A stretch of DNA of 64,000 nucleotides from Amycolatopsis jiangsuensis. Lineage in GTDB: Bacteria; Actinomycetota; Actinomycetes; Mycobacteriales; Pseudonocardiaceae. The notes under the pieces were generated by a model. The model was not told the DNA's origin and searched no databases. It saw only the letters and a program-made list of their open reading frames with translations. Both the position numbers and the translations under genes were made by a program. Shown here piece by piece: positions 26,956 through 35,224 of the stretch (position 1 is the first letter of the stretch; every line of letters starts with the position of its first letter). The stretch is taken from positions 2,170,001 through 2,234,000 of the forward strand of contig NZ_JACHMG010000001.1 in assembly GCF_014204865.1 (NCBI RefSeq), given 5' to 3'.

Positions 26956-26980
26956 CATACACCACTCCGCCGGACGTGAC
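26956..26980 (-). repeat. Right inverted repeat of the IS256 element
   Basis: CATACACCACTCCGCCGGAC begins the right end, the imperfect reverse complement of the left end. Confidence 0.65.
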
Positions 26981-27744
26981 CGTCCGAGCCCCGGGAATCA
27001 AGCTGCCGGGGCCGGCGACGAACCGCCGAACCATGCGCCGCCGATGACCCAGCCGCCGAACTGTGCGGCTGCCGATGACCCAGGCCACCGAGCTGTACGG
27101 CCATCAACACCCGACCACAGAAGCGCCAAGCCATGCAGACACTGACAATCCAAGCCACCGAGCCGTACGGCTGTCAAAATTCGGCGGTTGAGCGGCCGCA
27201 GGCTCCGCGTGCAAGAGAGCTGCGCGGCCGTCGAGACCCGAACGGTCGAGCTGCGCGGCCGTGCGACTGTCGGACCCCAGCCGCCACACCGTCGAGCAAT
27301 CGAGCCCGCCGAACTACGCGGCCACCGAGCCACCGAGCCACCGAGCCACCGAGCCACCGAGCCACCGAGCCACCGAGGACAGACCTATCACGCCGCCCCG
27401 AGTCGGGATATCGGTCTCGTTCTGTCGACCGCAAGCTCGGGTACGGACCAGCGGACAGCCGCACCGGCCATCTGGCTCGGCCAGTCGTCAACGGCGGCAC
27501 ACCGAGCCGGTCACCTGCCACGGCGAGAAGCCGAGCCGGTCACCTGGCTCGCCAAGCCAACGACAAGAACCGAACCAACCCCCGACTCGCCAAGCCAACG
27601 GCGAGAAGCGAGCCGTTCACCTGGCTCCGCCAGCCGACGGCGAGAAGCCGAACCAACCCCCGACCGCCAAGCCAACGGCAAGCAGCCAAGCCGGTTCCCC
27701 ACCCCGCGGCTGTGGAACTCAGACCACGCTTAGCATCAACGCTC
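26981..27744. repeat. Degenerate nested repeat region, no supported gene
   Basis: About 760 bp made of several repeat classes. A unit of about 33 bp is seen at 27044, 27074 and 27144 (core CCACCGAGCTGTACGGC). Seven perfect 8-bp copies sit at 27322-27377. From 27500 to 27715 there is a longer unit in which CCGAGCCGGTCACCTG recurs three times (27502, 27531, 27608) and a 31-bp block beginning CGAACCAACCCCCGAC recurs at 27571 and 27649. Long open frames on both strands here are by-products of the repeats and lack starts and codon bias. Confidence 0.75.
27322..27377 (+). repeat. Seven perfect tandem copies of CCACCGAG
   Basis: A 56-bp microsatellite-like array of an 8-bp unit without a mismatch, inside the larger degenerate repeat region. 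Perfect copies imply recent slippage expansion. Confidence 0.95.
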
Positions 27745-27935
27745 CGCGTGTTCGACCGCAGCGCCGAAGCGCTCGGCCTGGGCGTGGCGGACCTGTGTCT
27801 GATCCACTGGCCGCAGCCGGGTCGGGACCGCTACGTGGAGACCTGGCGGGCGCTGGAACAGCCGCTGCGCGACGGCCGGGGTGCGGGCGATCGGGGTGCG
27901 GGCGATCGGGGTGGCCGACCCCGCGCCTGCGGGAG
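27745..27935 (+). pseudogene. Aldo-keto reductase fragment
   Basis: The frame reads FDRSAEALGLGVADLCLIHWPQPGRDRYVETWRALE, which matches the central aldo-keto reductase region (LGLDYVDLYLIHWP then TWRALEELLADGRVRAIGVSN). One extra G near 27880 shifts the frame. After it, GTGCGGGCGATCGGG is exactly duplicated in tandem (27881-27895 and 27896-27910), giving VRAIG twice. Neither the start nor the end of the gene is present. It runs into the P450 3' end. Confidence 0.75.
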
Positions 27936-27939
27936 ACGG

Positions 27940-29217
27940 TCAGCTCACCTGTACCGGCAGGGAATCGAGGCCGTACACGATGGACACCTTGCGGAATTCC
28001 AGTTCTTCCGGTGCCACGGCCAGCCGGAGGTCCGGGAAGCGCCGGACGAGGGCCGGGTAGGCCGTGCGCAGTTCCATTCTCGCCAGTTCGGCTCCGATGC
28101 AGCGGTGGATGCCGAAACCGAACGCCAGGTGCGACGACGGTTCGCGCGTCGGGTCGAATCGGTTCATGTCGCCGGTGCCCAGTGCGGGGTCGCGGTCGGC
28201 CACCGACAGGGACACCAGCACGATGTCGCCCTCGCCGATGTGGACGCCGGCGATGTCCATGTCCTGCTTGGCGAACCGGGGGAACGCCATCTGCACCACG
28301 GTCAGGTACCGCAGCAGCTCCTCGACGAACCGGTGCACCGACTCCTCGTCACCGCGCACCGCCTCGAACGCGGCCGGATCACGCAGCAGCACCAAGGCAC
28401 CCAGCGCCAGCATGCTGGCGGTGGTTTCCAGGCCCCCGGTCAGCACACCGTCGGCGAGGCCGGCCAGCTCCTCGTCGGAGATCTCGTCGCCGTGCTCCTT
28501 GATCAGCATGCCCAGCAGGCCGTCCCCCGGCTCCGCACGCTGCTTCTTCACGATCTCCCGCAGGTACTGCAGGGACTCCGACATCGCACCGAGCGACGCG
28601 CCCGCGCCACCGAACAGGTCGAACCGCGCCGTGCTCAGCCGCTGGAAGTCGGCGCGGTCCTCATAGGACACGCCGAGCAGTTCGCAGATGGTCAGCGACG
28701 GGATCGGCAGCGCGAACGACTCCCACAGGTCCACCAGCCCGTCCGCGGCGGCCATCGCGTCCAGCTGCCCGGCCACGATCTCGTCGATCCGCGGCGTCAG
28801 GCGGGACAGCCGACGCATGGTGAACTCGGGCGTGAGCAGCTTCCGCAGCCGCGTGTGCACCGGCGGATCGGCGAACCCGAGCCCGCCCGGGTTCTGGTCC
28901 TCGGTGACCCCCGCGCTGCCGACCAGGTTGGTGAAGTCGTTGCTGAACTCGGAGACCTTGCCGAGCACGGCCTTGGCTTCCGCGTGCCCGGTGACCAGCC
29001 AGGCGTTCATGCCGAACGGCAGGTCGAGCTTGCTGATCGGCGCCTCCTCCCGCCGCCGGGCGAGCTCGGGCAGCGGGTCGAGCCCCTCCCGGCGCATCGG
29101 CAGCAGCGCGGCGTCCGGCAGCAGCGCCATCTTCTCCAGGTTGAAGCCGCGTTTCTGCTGGCGGGCGATGTACCGGCGGCCGGCCCAGGCGAGGACACGC
29201 GAGCGGAGACTCCCCAT
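27940..29217 (-). CDS. Cytochrome P450
   Basis: 425 aa from the ATG at 29217. The heme ligand lies in FGFGIHRCIGAELAR, ExxR in EELLR, and the oxygen-activating I-helix reads GGLETTAS in place of the common AGxxTT. Class I bacterial P450 resembling the CYP105/107 broad group. No ferredoxin or reductase gene is adjacent, so it relies on redox partners elsewhere. Downstream lies the aldo-keto reductase remnant in the opposite direction. The substrate is unknown. Confidence 0.92.
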   Translation of the reverse strand: MGSLRSRVLAWAGRRYIARQQKRGFNLEKMALLPDAALLPMRREGLDPLPELARRREEAPISKLDLPFGMNAWLVTGHAEAKAVLGKVSEFSNDFTNLVGSAGVTEDQNPGGLGFADPPVHTRLRKLLTPEFTMRRLSRLTPRIDEIVAGQLDAMAAADGLVDLWESFALPIPSLTICELLGVSYEDRADFQRLSTARFDLFGGAGASLGAMSESLQYLREIVKKQRAEPGDGLLGMLIKEHGDEISDEELAGLADGVLTGGLETTASMLALGALVLLRDPAAFEAVRGDEESVHRFVEELLRYLTVVQMAFPRFAKQDMDIAGVHIGEGDIVLVSLSVADRDPALGTGDMNRFDPTREPSSHLAFGFGIHRCIGAELARMELRTAYPALVRRFPDLRLAVAPEELEFRKVSIVYGLDSLPVQVS

Positions 29218-29723
29218 GTCCGCGACCCTACCGCACCGCCCGGTGGCACCGACCAGCGACGGAGACACCGGTCACGCTCGCGGGCCGCGGCCGTGACCAC
29301 TCCCGGAGCGGGTCGCAACGCCGCCGGTCCGTCCGGGGTGCCGTTGCCCGTGGGTCCGTCATAGCCGGCGACCGCGGTGCGGAGGTAGTCGCGGCCGCAG
29401 TCCTCGCTCTGCACGTTGTCGCCGCCGGCCACGTCGTTCAGCTGCGCCGCGTGCGCGTACAGGCGGGGCGCGTCGGGGTACTACACCAGTCCGGTGTCCC
29501 CGGGATGCTCGGCGCCCTGCGCCGACCGGTGGCGAGCTGCCCGGAGCGAGCTTCCCGAGCCCGGCCCGATCGACACCAGAGCGGGCGGCATGGTCGTGAT
29601 GCCCGTCTGGCACCTGGTGGCCGAACGGATCTGACCGAGTTCCCCACCGCGGAGCGTCGGAACGGGCTCACCCCGCGGCAACGGCAGGCTGGTTCCGGAC
29701 GAAGGGCAGGGGCGCACCGGAAC
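29218..29723. other. About 0.5 kb without an intact gene; possible decayed coding sequence
   Basis: On the minus strand around 29300-29470 a frame reads AHAAQLNDVAGGDNVQSEDC and continues with DYLRTAVAGYDG. This looks protein-like but is interrupted by a stop at about 29480 and runs into the P450 leader. It may be the tail of a lost secreted or hydrolase gene; no family is assigned. Confidence 0.35.
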
Positions 29724-30614
29724 TCAGCCCAAAGCGAGGGCGACCGCGCCAAGCAGGGCGGCGTCCTGGTCGAAGCGGGCCGGGACCAGGTCCGGGGGGA
29801 ACGGCACCGCGGCGGCGAGGCGTTCCCGCAGGGCCGGCAGCAGGACGTCGGCGGAGCGGACGAGTCCGCCGCCCACCGCGATGCGCTCGGGGTCGAAGGC
29901 GATGGCCAGGTTCGCCACGTGCATCGACAGCTCGTCCAGTGCCGCGGTGACCAGCTCCTTGGCCTCGGCGTTCTCGCGGGCCAGCGCGAACAGCTCACCG
30001 GCGGTGACCGTCCGGCCCAGCGCCTCGCTCGCCCGGCCGCCCAGGCCCCGCCCACCGACCGCCTCCTCCAGCGGCGCCGCACCGCCGGCGAAACCCGCGC
30101 AGTCCTGCGGGAACCGCAGGTTGTAGCCGATCTCCCCGGCCGCGCCGTGCGCACCGGTCAGCACCCGGCCGCCGACCAGCACGGCGGCCGCGATCCCGGT
30201 GCCCAGCGAGAGGAACACCGCCGGATCGGCCCCGGCCAGCGTGCCCCAGGTACTTTCCGCCAGTGCCGCCGCCTTCGCGTCGGTGCCCACGGTCACCGGG
30301 ACACCGGGGAATTCCGCCGACACCCGTTCGGCCAGCCGCAGCCGTTCCCACCCGGGCACATTGGGCGCCAGCAGGATCCGGTCCGGCAGCACGATGCCGG
30401 GACTGACCACGCCGATCCCGCCGAGCACTGACCGTTCGCCTGCCACCAGCCCTGCCGCCGCGGCGAGGGCACGGCTCACGACCTGCCCGGCCCCGGCCGC
30501 CGCGTCGGTGTCCAGCCGTCGGGTCGCCAGCAGCTTCCCGGTGCGGTCGGCCAGCCCCAGCGCGACCTTGGTACCGCCGAAATCGATGCCGAGGATGTGG
30601 TCGTCCGCGCTCAC
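29724..30614 (-). CDS. ROK-family sugar kinase
   Basis: 296 aa. The actin-like ATPase phosphate-1 motif GIDFGGTKVALGL is at the N-terminus, followed by GTDAKAAALAE (catalytic Asp region), SLGTGIAAAVLV and GAHGAAGEIG. The usual Cys-rich zinc motif is missing, and the zinc His after GEIG is Tyr, so this is a zinc-free ROK. It is probably a glucosamine or glucose kinase, since its start overlaps the exo-glucosaminidase stop (ATGA) in one operon. Confidence 0.88.
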   Translation of the reverse strand: MSADDHILGIDFGGTKVALGLADRTGKLLATRRLDTDAAAGAGQVVSRALAAAAGLVAGERSVLGGIGVVSPGIVLPDRILLAPNVPGWERLRLAERVSAEFPGVPVTVGTDAKAAALAESTWGTLAGADPAVFLSLGTGIAAAVLVGGRVLTGAHGAAGEIGYNLRFPQDCAGFAGGAAPLEEAVGGRGLGGRASEALGRTVTAGELFALARENAEAKELVTAALDELSMHVANLAIAFDPERIAVGGGLVRSADVLLPALRERLAAAVPFPPDLVPARFDQDAALLGAVALALG

Positions 30615-33454
30615 CCGTGTGCCCCGCGGGCCGGGGTGACGACCTGGTCGGTGTTCGACCCGCCCACGCTGACCACCGCGGGCGCACCGTGCAGGTCAGC
30701 GGACCGGTAGGTCACCGTCAGCGTCTGCGACTGTCCCGGCCACAACGTGATGTCGTTGTCGTCCCAGGTCGCCGCGGCGAGCTGGTTGTCCCCGGCCGCC
30801 GGGTGCCCGTCCGCGGTGCCGCGCCGCACGTCCGCGCGCAGGAAGAACGCGACCGCAGGCGTCTTCGATGTGTTCGTGACGGTCACCGTGGTCGCCGTGT
30901 CCGCGCCGTCCGGCCCGGCGGCGTCGCGGGTCGAGGTGGTCACGCCGATCCGCGATTCCGGCAGGTCGCGCAGCGCGCTCAGGTCACCGTACTGGCTCAG
31001 TGTCGCCTGCGGCTGCTGAAGCGTCTTGTCCCAGTCGACGACGTCCTTCTGTGTCGACAGCCAGTAGACGTTGCGGTCCACGACCTTCCCGCCCTGGCGC
31101 ACCTGCAGTTCCACGAAGTACACCTGGGCCGGCGCCGGGGCCTTCGTCTCCGCCGGCACCTTCGGCTTCAGCACCCCGGGGTGCACGCCCTGGCTGCCCA
31201 GCCCGAGGCCACTCGCGGTCTGATCGTCGAGCACCTTGCCCGCGGTGTCGTAAACCTTCGCCTGCACCGAAAGCCCGGACTGCGTGGCCGCGCCGAGATT
31301 GTCCAGGGTGACCGTGCCGGTGTCGTAGGCATACAGTGCATGCAGCGGATGATTCGCCTTCTTCGCACCGAAGAACGCACCCGGCTGGTCGCCGTCGTCG
31401 TTGTAGAGCGACCACAGCAGCGTCGGCCAGCCCTTGTTCAGCATCCAGTACACGACCCCGGTGGACGGATTGTCGCGGTCGGTGGAATGCGCCAGGAACG
31501 ATTCGAACTGCGACCGGGTGTTCTCGTAGTTGGCGATCTGGGCGGACTGCACGTAGGACTCCAGCGAATCCCAGGCACCGTATCGCTTCTCGATCGACTG
31601 GTCCAAAGTGTACAGAGTTCCGAAGGCGTATCCGCCGTGGCCGGGCTCGAAATTGGCGTGGTACTGGTTGTAGGCCGGGTCCTGCCACAGCTTCGCCCGT
31701 TCCTCCGGCGAGAGGAACCGGTTGAGCGAATCGAGCGTGGCCACGGTGTGTCCCGCGCTCTGCTCGCTCGCGAATCCCCACGAACCGCCGGCATTGGTCC
31801 GGCTGCTGTCGCTGGGATCGAAGTGCGTCGTGTCGTACCAGTAGGACGGCGGGACCCAGTCGTAGGGACCTTCCTTTTCCCCGGAATTGCCGAGGGTCGG
31901 GGTGCTCTTGTACTCCGCGGACGCGACGATCTCGACGTCGAAATCGGCGTCACGGAAGGCTTCCAGCGTCTCGCTTTCCTGCCGGGGCACCGGCTCGTTG
32001 TCGCTCCAGCCGTAGGTGAACACACTCGGGTGGTGGCGTTCGGCCCGCCCGATCGCGGAGGCCGAATCGTGCAAGATCCGGTAATCCCGTTCGGTCAGTG
32101 TGTCCGGCTTTTCCGGCTGCCAGGCGTCACAGCACAGGAACCCGCCCATCACCAGCAGCCCCGCCCGGTCGGCCTGCTCGTAGAAGTCCTGCGGCATGTC
32201 GTGGCCCTCGAGCCGCACGCCGTTGAGTCCCAGGTTCTTGATCAGCGCGATCTGGTGCGCGGTGTCGGCCTTGTCGTAGCGCAGGAAGAGATCCGGTGCG
32301 AACCCGCCACCGCGGAAGACGAAGTCCCTGCCGTTGACCGAGAACTGCCGCGCCCCCTCGGGCAGCTGCTCGGACTTCCCGACCAGCCGCGAGGAAATCG
32401 TGCGAATTCCGAAAGTGTCCGAAGTGGACGAGGAGACGGCTCCGCCTTGGGCCACCGCGGTGCGCAGGGTGTACAGCGGCTGCTTGCCCATCGAGTAGGG
32501 CCACCACACCTGCGGGTCGCGGATCTTGAGTGACGGGAACTTCGCGGGCGTGAAGGACACCGTCAGCTTCTGGCGCGCGGGCACGGTGACCCGCTGCGTG
32601 ATCGAGACCGGCGCACCTGCCCCGGGCGGGGTGACTGTGGCCGACACGTCACCGGTCTGCGCGGTATCGGCGTTGTTGGTCACGTCCGTCTTCACCGTCA
32701 GCGAGGACGTGGACAGATCAGCCGCGTTGTCCTGCACGACGTGTGCGTTGTCGCCGGTGAGTGTGTCGGACAACTGCAGGGTGGGCGGGTACTGGATGCC
32801 GGTGTTGTTGTCCGGCGGGATCTGCCCCCAGTCGACGCCGTCGACGGTGTACATGCTCGTCGGATCGTTCGGATACACCTTGACCGCCAGGCTGTTCCTG
32901 CCAGGACGCAGGAGCTTCGTGACGTCGAAAGTGTGTGCGGCGAACGCGCCGCTCACCAGGTCACGGCCGGCGACCTGGGTGCCGTTGACCCACACGTCGC
33001 CCTCGCCGACGATGCCCGGGATGGTCAGCTTCGCGTTCTTCCCCTGCCGGAACCCCGGATTGAAGTCGGTGCGGTACCACCACGGGTCGGAGAACGGCTT
33101 GGTGGTCACCGGGCCGAGCTTGTCGACGTATCCGAAGCACTTGCGCATGGTGTCGGAGTAGAAGACGTCCGGGCACCGGCCGTTCTGCAGCAGCGCGGTG
33201 ATCTCGGTGCCCGGTGCGCCGGCGTCGTCCGGTTTCACCGGCAGCCAGCCGGACGTCGAGTAGCCCGGCTGCGACACCTTCTCACCGCCGTCGGGGACCT
33301 TCGCCGTGGTCAGCACCTGCCAGCCGGCCCGGCCCACGACGGACTTCCCGTGCGGCTGCGAGGGCAGCGCCGGGGCCTGCGCGGACGCCGGTGCGCTCAG
33401 CACGCCCGGCAGCAGGACCAGCGCGGCGATTCCGGCGATCAGCGGTTTCCTCAT
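30611..33454 (-). CDS. Secreted GH2 exo-beta-D-glucosaminidase (CsxA-like)
   Basis: Releases glucosamine from the non-reducing end of chitosan oligomers. 947 aa with signal peptide (MRKPLIAGIAALVLLPGVLSAPASA). Domains in order: jelly-roll sugar-binding (WWYRTDF, GEGDVWVNGTQV), Ig-like, TIM barrel, then Ig-like C-terminal domains. The acid/base Glu is in YGWSDNEPVP and the nucleophile Glu in GSWGFASEQSAG, as in Amycolatopsis CsxA. It is slightly shorter than CsxA. ATGA overlaps join it to the permease upstream and the ROK kinase downstream. A longer frame upstream through the permease is a shadow. Confidence 0.92.
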   Translation of the reverse strand: MRKPLIAGIAALVLLPGVLSAPASAQAPALPSQPHGKSVVGRAGWQVLTTAKVPDGGEKVSQPGYSTSGWLPVKPDDAGAPGTEITALLQNGRCPDVFYSDTMRKCFGYVDKLGPVTTKPFSDPWWYRTDFNPGFRQGKNAKLTIPGIVGEGDVWVNGTQVAGRDLVSGAFAAHTFDVTKLLRPGRNSLAVKVYPNDPTSMYTVDGVDWGQIPPDNNTGIQYPPTLQLSDTLTGDNAHVVQDNAADLSTSSLTVKTDVTNNADTAQTGDVSATVTPPGAGAPVSITQRVTVPARQKLTVSFTPAKFPSLKIRDPQVWWPYSMGKQPLYTLRTAVAQGGAVSSSTSDTFGIRTISSRLVGKSEQLPEGARQFSVNGRDFVFRGGGFAPDLFLRYDKADTAHQIALIKNLGLNGVRLEGHDMPQDFYEQADRAGLLVMGGFLCCDAWQPEKPDTLTERDYRILHDSASAIGRAERHHPSVFTYGWSDNEPVPRQESETLEAFRDADFDVEIVASAEYKSTPTLGNSGEKEGPYDWVPPSYWYDTTHFDPSDSSRTNAGGSWGFASEQSAGHTVATLDSLNRFLSPEERAKLWQDPAYNQYHANFEPGHGGYAFGTLYTLDQSIEKRYGAWDSLESYVQSAQIANYENTRSQFESFLAHSTDRDNPSTGVVYWMLNKGWPTLLWSLYNDDGDQPGAFFGAKKANHPLHALYAYDTGTVTLDNLGAATQSGLSVQAKVYDTAGKVLDDQTASGLGLGSQGVHPGVLKPKVPAETKAPAPAQVYFVELQVRQGGKVVDRNVYWLSTQKDVVDWDKTLQQPQATLSQYGDLSALRDLPESRIGVTTSTRDAAGPDGADTATTVTVTNTSKTPAVAFFLRADVRRGTADGHPAAGDNQLAAATWDDNDITLWPGQSQTLTVTYRSADLHGAPAVVSVGGSNTDQVVTPARGAHG

Positions 33455-34890
33455 GCCCGGCGCCCTTCGGCCGGCGAGACGAACGCCTCGCGGATTTCCT
33501 TCGGCCCGAACGGCCAGGTCTTTTCCGCCGCCGCGTACACGAGGAATGCGACGACGCCGAGCAGGATCCACGCCACCGAAAGCAGAATCGAGAGCGTCGT
33601 GGCGGAGACGTAGATGTAGACCCAGCCGGCGAGCGCGATGAGCGTCGGCACCGGGTAGAGCCACTGCCGGTACGGGCGCCGCAGGCCCGGCTGCCGCCTG
33701 CGCAGCACCCAGATCGCGGCGACCTGCGCCAGCGACTGGATGATCACGAGTACGGTGACCGCCGCGTTGATCACGTCGGTCAGGGTGAACAGCGAGCCGA
33801 TCGCCGTGATCACGCCCATCGCGAGCACACCGGCGGTGGGCATGTTCAGCTTCGGGTGCAGTTTCGCGAACATCGGGAGGAACACCTTGTCGCGCGCGGC
33901 CTCGAACGGCACCCGCGATCCGCCGAGCAGACCGGCGAAGACCGAGCCGATCGCGGCCACCACGATGAACACGGTCACCACCTTCGCCACCACCGAGCCC
34001 CACGCCTGCTCGAGCACCGTGGAGGCCACCGACGTCGCGGTTTTCAGCTGCTCCAGCGGAATCGAGCCGAGCACGCCCACCTGCAGCAGGAAGTACAGCG
34101 TCATGATGCCGAGGATCGAGAAGACGATCGACCGCGGGATGGTGCGGCCAGGGGACCGCACCTCCCCGCCGAGGTAGGCGGAGGTGTTGTAGCCGAGGTA
34201 GTCGTAGATCGCGATCACCAGCCCGGCGCCGAGGCCGCCCCAGAACGCGCCGCCGGCACCGAACGCGCCGGGCGTGAACCCGAAGGCCTGGCCGCCGTCG
34301 AAGTGGCTGAACGCCGCGACGACCACGGTCAGCACGGCGGCGAGCATGATCACGAACAGCGCGGTGGTGAGCCTGCCGATCTGCCCGATCCGGCGGAACA
34401 GCGCGAGCACCACCAGCGCCACCACGACCACGCCGATGACCTTGCCCAGCGGCGTGACCCCGTCGTCGCCCGCCACCCCCGGGATCAGGTAACCGAGGTA
34501 CTGGACGAGGCCGATGATGCCGCTGGACATGATCAGCGGGATGAACAGCACCGCGCTCCACACGAACAGGAACGGCATCAGCCGCCCGGTCCGGTACTGG
34601 AACGCCTCGCGCAGGTAGATGTAGGTGCCGCCGGCGCCGGGCAGCGCCGCGCCGAGCTCGGCCCACACCAGCCCGTCGGCCAGCGCGATGAGCGCGCCGA
34701 CGATCCAGCCGAACATCGCCTGCGGGCCGCCCATCGTCGCGACCATCGCGGGGATCGTGACGAACGGGCCGATCCCGCACATCTGCGTCATGTTGATCGC
34801 GGTCGCCTGCAGCGGCCCGATGCGCCGCTCGAGGCCGGTCCGCGGAAGCTCCGCCGTGGCGGAGTCCCCGGGGCGGATGGATGAGCTCAC
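33451..34890 (-). CDS. APC-superfamily amino acid/amine permease
   Basis: 479 aa, about 12 hydrophobic helices. The APC signature is in the first helix (GIGPFVTIPAMVATMGGPQ), with the helix-2/3 region WAELGAALPGAGGTYIYLREAF. A charged C-terminus follows. As first gene of the glucosaminidase-ROK operon it may import glucosamine or another amine, although APC carriers usually move amino acids. Upstream is a 334-bp repeat-rich promoter region shared with the DnaJ-NERD gene. Confidence 0.88.
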   Translation of the reverse strand: MSSSIRPGDSATAELPRTGLERRIGPLQATAINMTQMCGIGPFVTIPAMVATMGGPQAMFGWIVGALIALADGLVWAELGAALPGAGGTYIYLREAFQYRTGRLMPFLFVWSAVLFIPLIMSSGIIGLVQYLGYLIPGVAGDDGVTPLGKVIGVVVVALVVLALFRRIGQIGRLTTALFVIMLAAVLTVVVAAFSHFDGGQAFGFTPGAFGAGGAFWGGLGAGLVIAIYDYLGYNTSAYLGGEVRSPGRTIPRSIVFSILGIMTLYFLLQVGVLGSIPLEQLKTATSVASTVLEQAWGSVVAKVVTVFIVVAAIGSVFAGLLGGSRVPFEAARDKVFLPMFAKLHPKLNMPTAGVLAMGVITAIGSLFTLTDVINAAVTVLVIIQSLAQVAAIWVLRRRQPGLRRPYRQWLYPVPTLIALAGWVYIYVSATTLSILLSVAWILLGVVAFLVYAAAEKTWPFGPKEIREAFVSPAEGRRA

Positions 34891-35224
34891 GTCGCGCCTC
34901 CGTCCAGTAGTTAGTAAAGGTTCTTAACATAGAACGCACCGGAGCGGAAGGGCCGTGAAGGCCCCGGTGAGGACGGAGGGCGGGAGCGGAGGGCGACTGC
35001 GGCGGGGCCGGGGCGGAGGGCGATCGCGGCGCGGGCGGCACGACACGGGGGCACGGCACGCCCGGCACGGCGCGGGCGGGCACGGCACGGCACGGCACGG
35101 CACGGCACGGCACGGCGAGGGCGCTACCAGAGTTCACTCCGGCGCGCGGCGGAGGTGGGTGGCGGGCCGGTTCGGCGACCCCATATCGTTGCGCGGGCAG
35201 GCTTGGCGGAGGTGGAACGCGATC
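34891..35224. promoter_or_regulatory. Divergent intergenic region with low-complexity repeats
   Basis: It lies between the permease operon (minus) and the DnaJ-NERD gene (plus). AT-rich TAGTTAGTAAAGGTTCTTAA near 34909-34928 is the likely permease promoter side. The remainder is G-rich, with GCGGAGGGCGA-type repeats and a CACGG array. No gene was seen. Confidence 0.6.
35081..35115 (+). repeat. Seven perfect tandem copies of CACGG
   Basis: A 35-bp array of a 5-bp unit, flanked by partial copies from 35050. It is 110 bp upstream of the DnaJ-NERD start, so copy-number slippage could alter promoter spacing. That consequence is inference. Confidence 0.95.

Larger units (their letters stand above)
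25543..26980 (+). mobile_element. IS256-family insertion sequence, about 1.44 kb
   Basis: Imperfect terminal inverted repeats (25543-25567 and 26956-26980, about 19 of 25 matching, core ACGTCC and GTGGTGTA) bracket a full-length mutator-type transposase. Size and layout fit IS256. No convincing 8-9 bp target duplication is visible at these ends, so the outer boundaries may be off by a few bases or the flanks rearranged. Confidence 0.8.

Noticed and set aside
26998..27357. Minus-strand 119-codon repeat protein (Ala-Arg-Trp-Leu-Gly-Gly units)
   Set aside because: Follows from the 8-bp and 33-bp DNA repeats; no ribosome site, and codon bias does not match neighbours.
27322..27377. CRISPR array
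   Set aside because: Direct 8-bp tandem repeats without spacers; no cas genes in the window.
27133..29364. A 743-codon plus-strand frame over the repeats and P450
   Set aside because: It is antisense to an intact P450 and otherwise repeat sequence; only the aldo-keto reductase remnant within it has family similarity.
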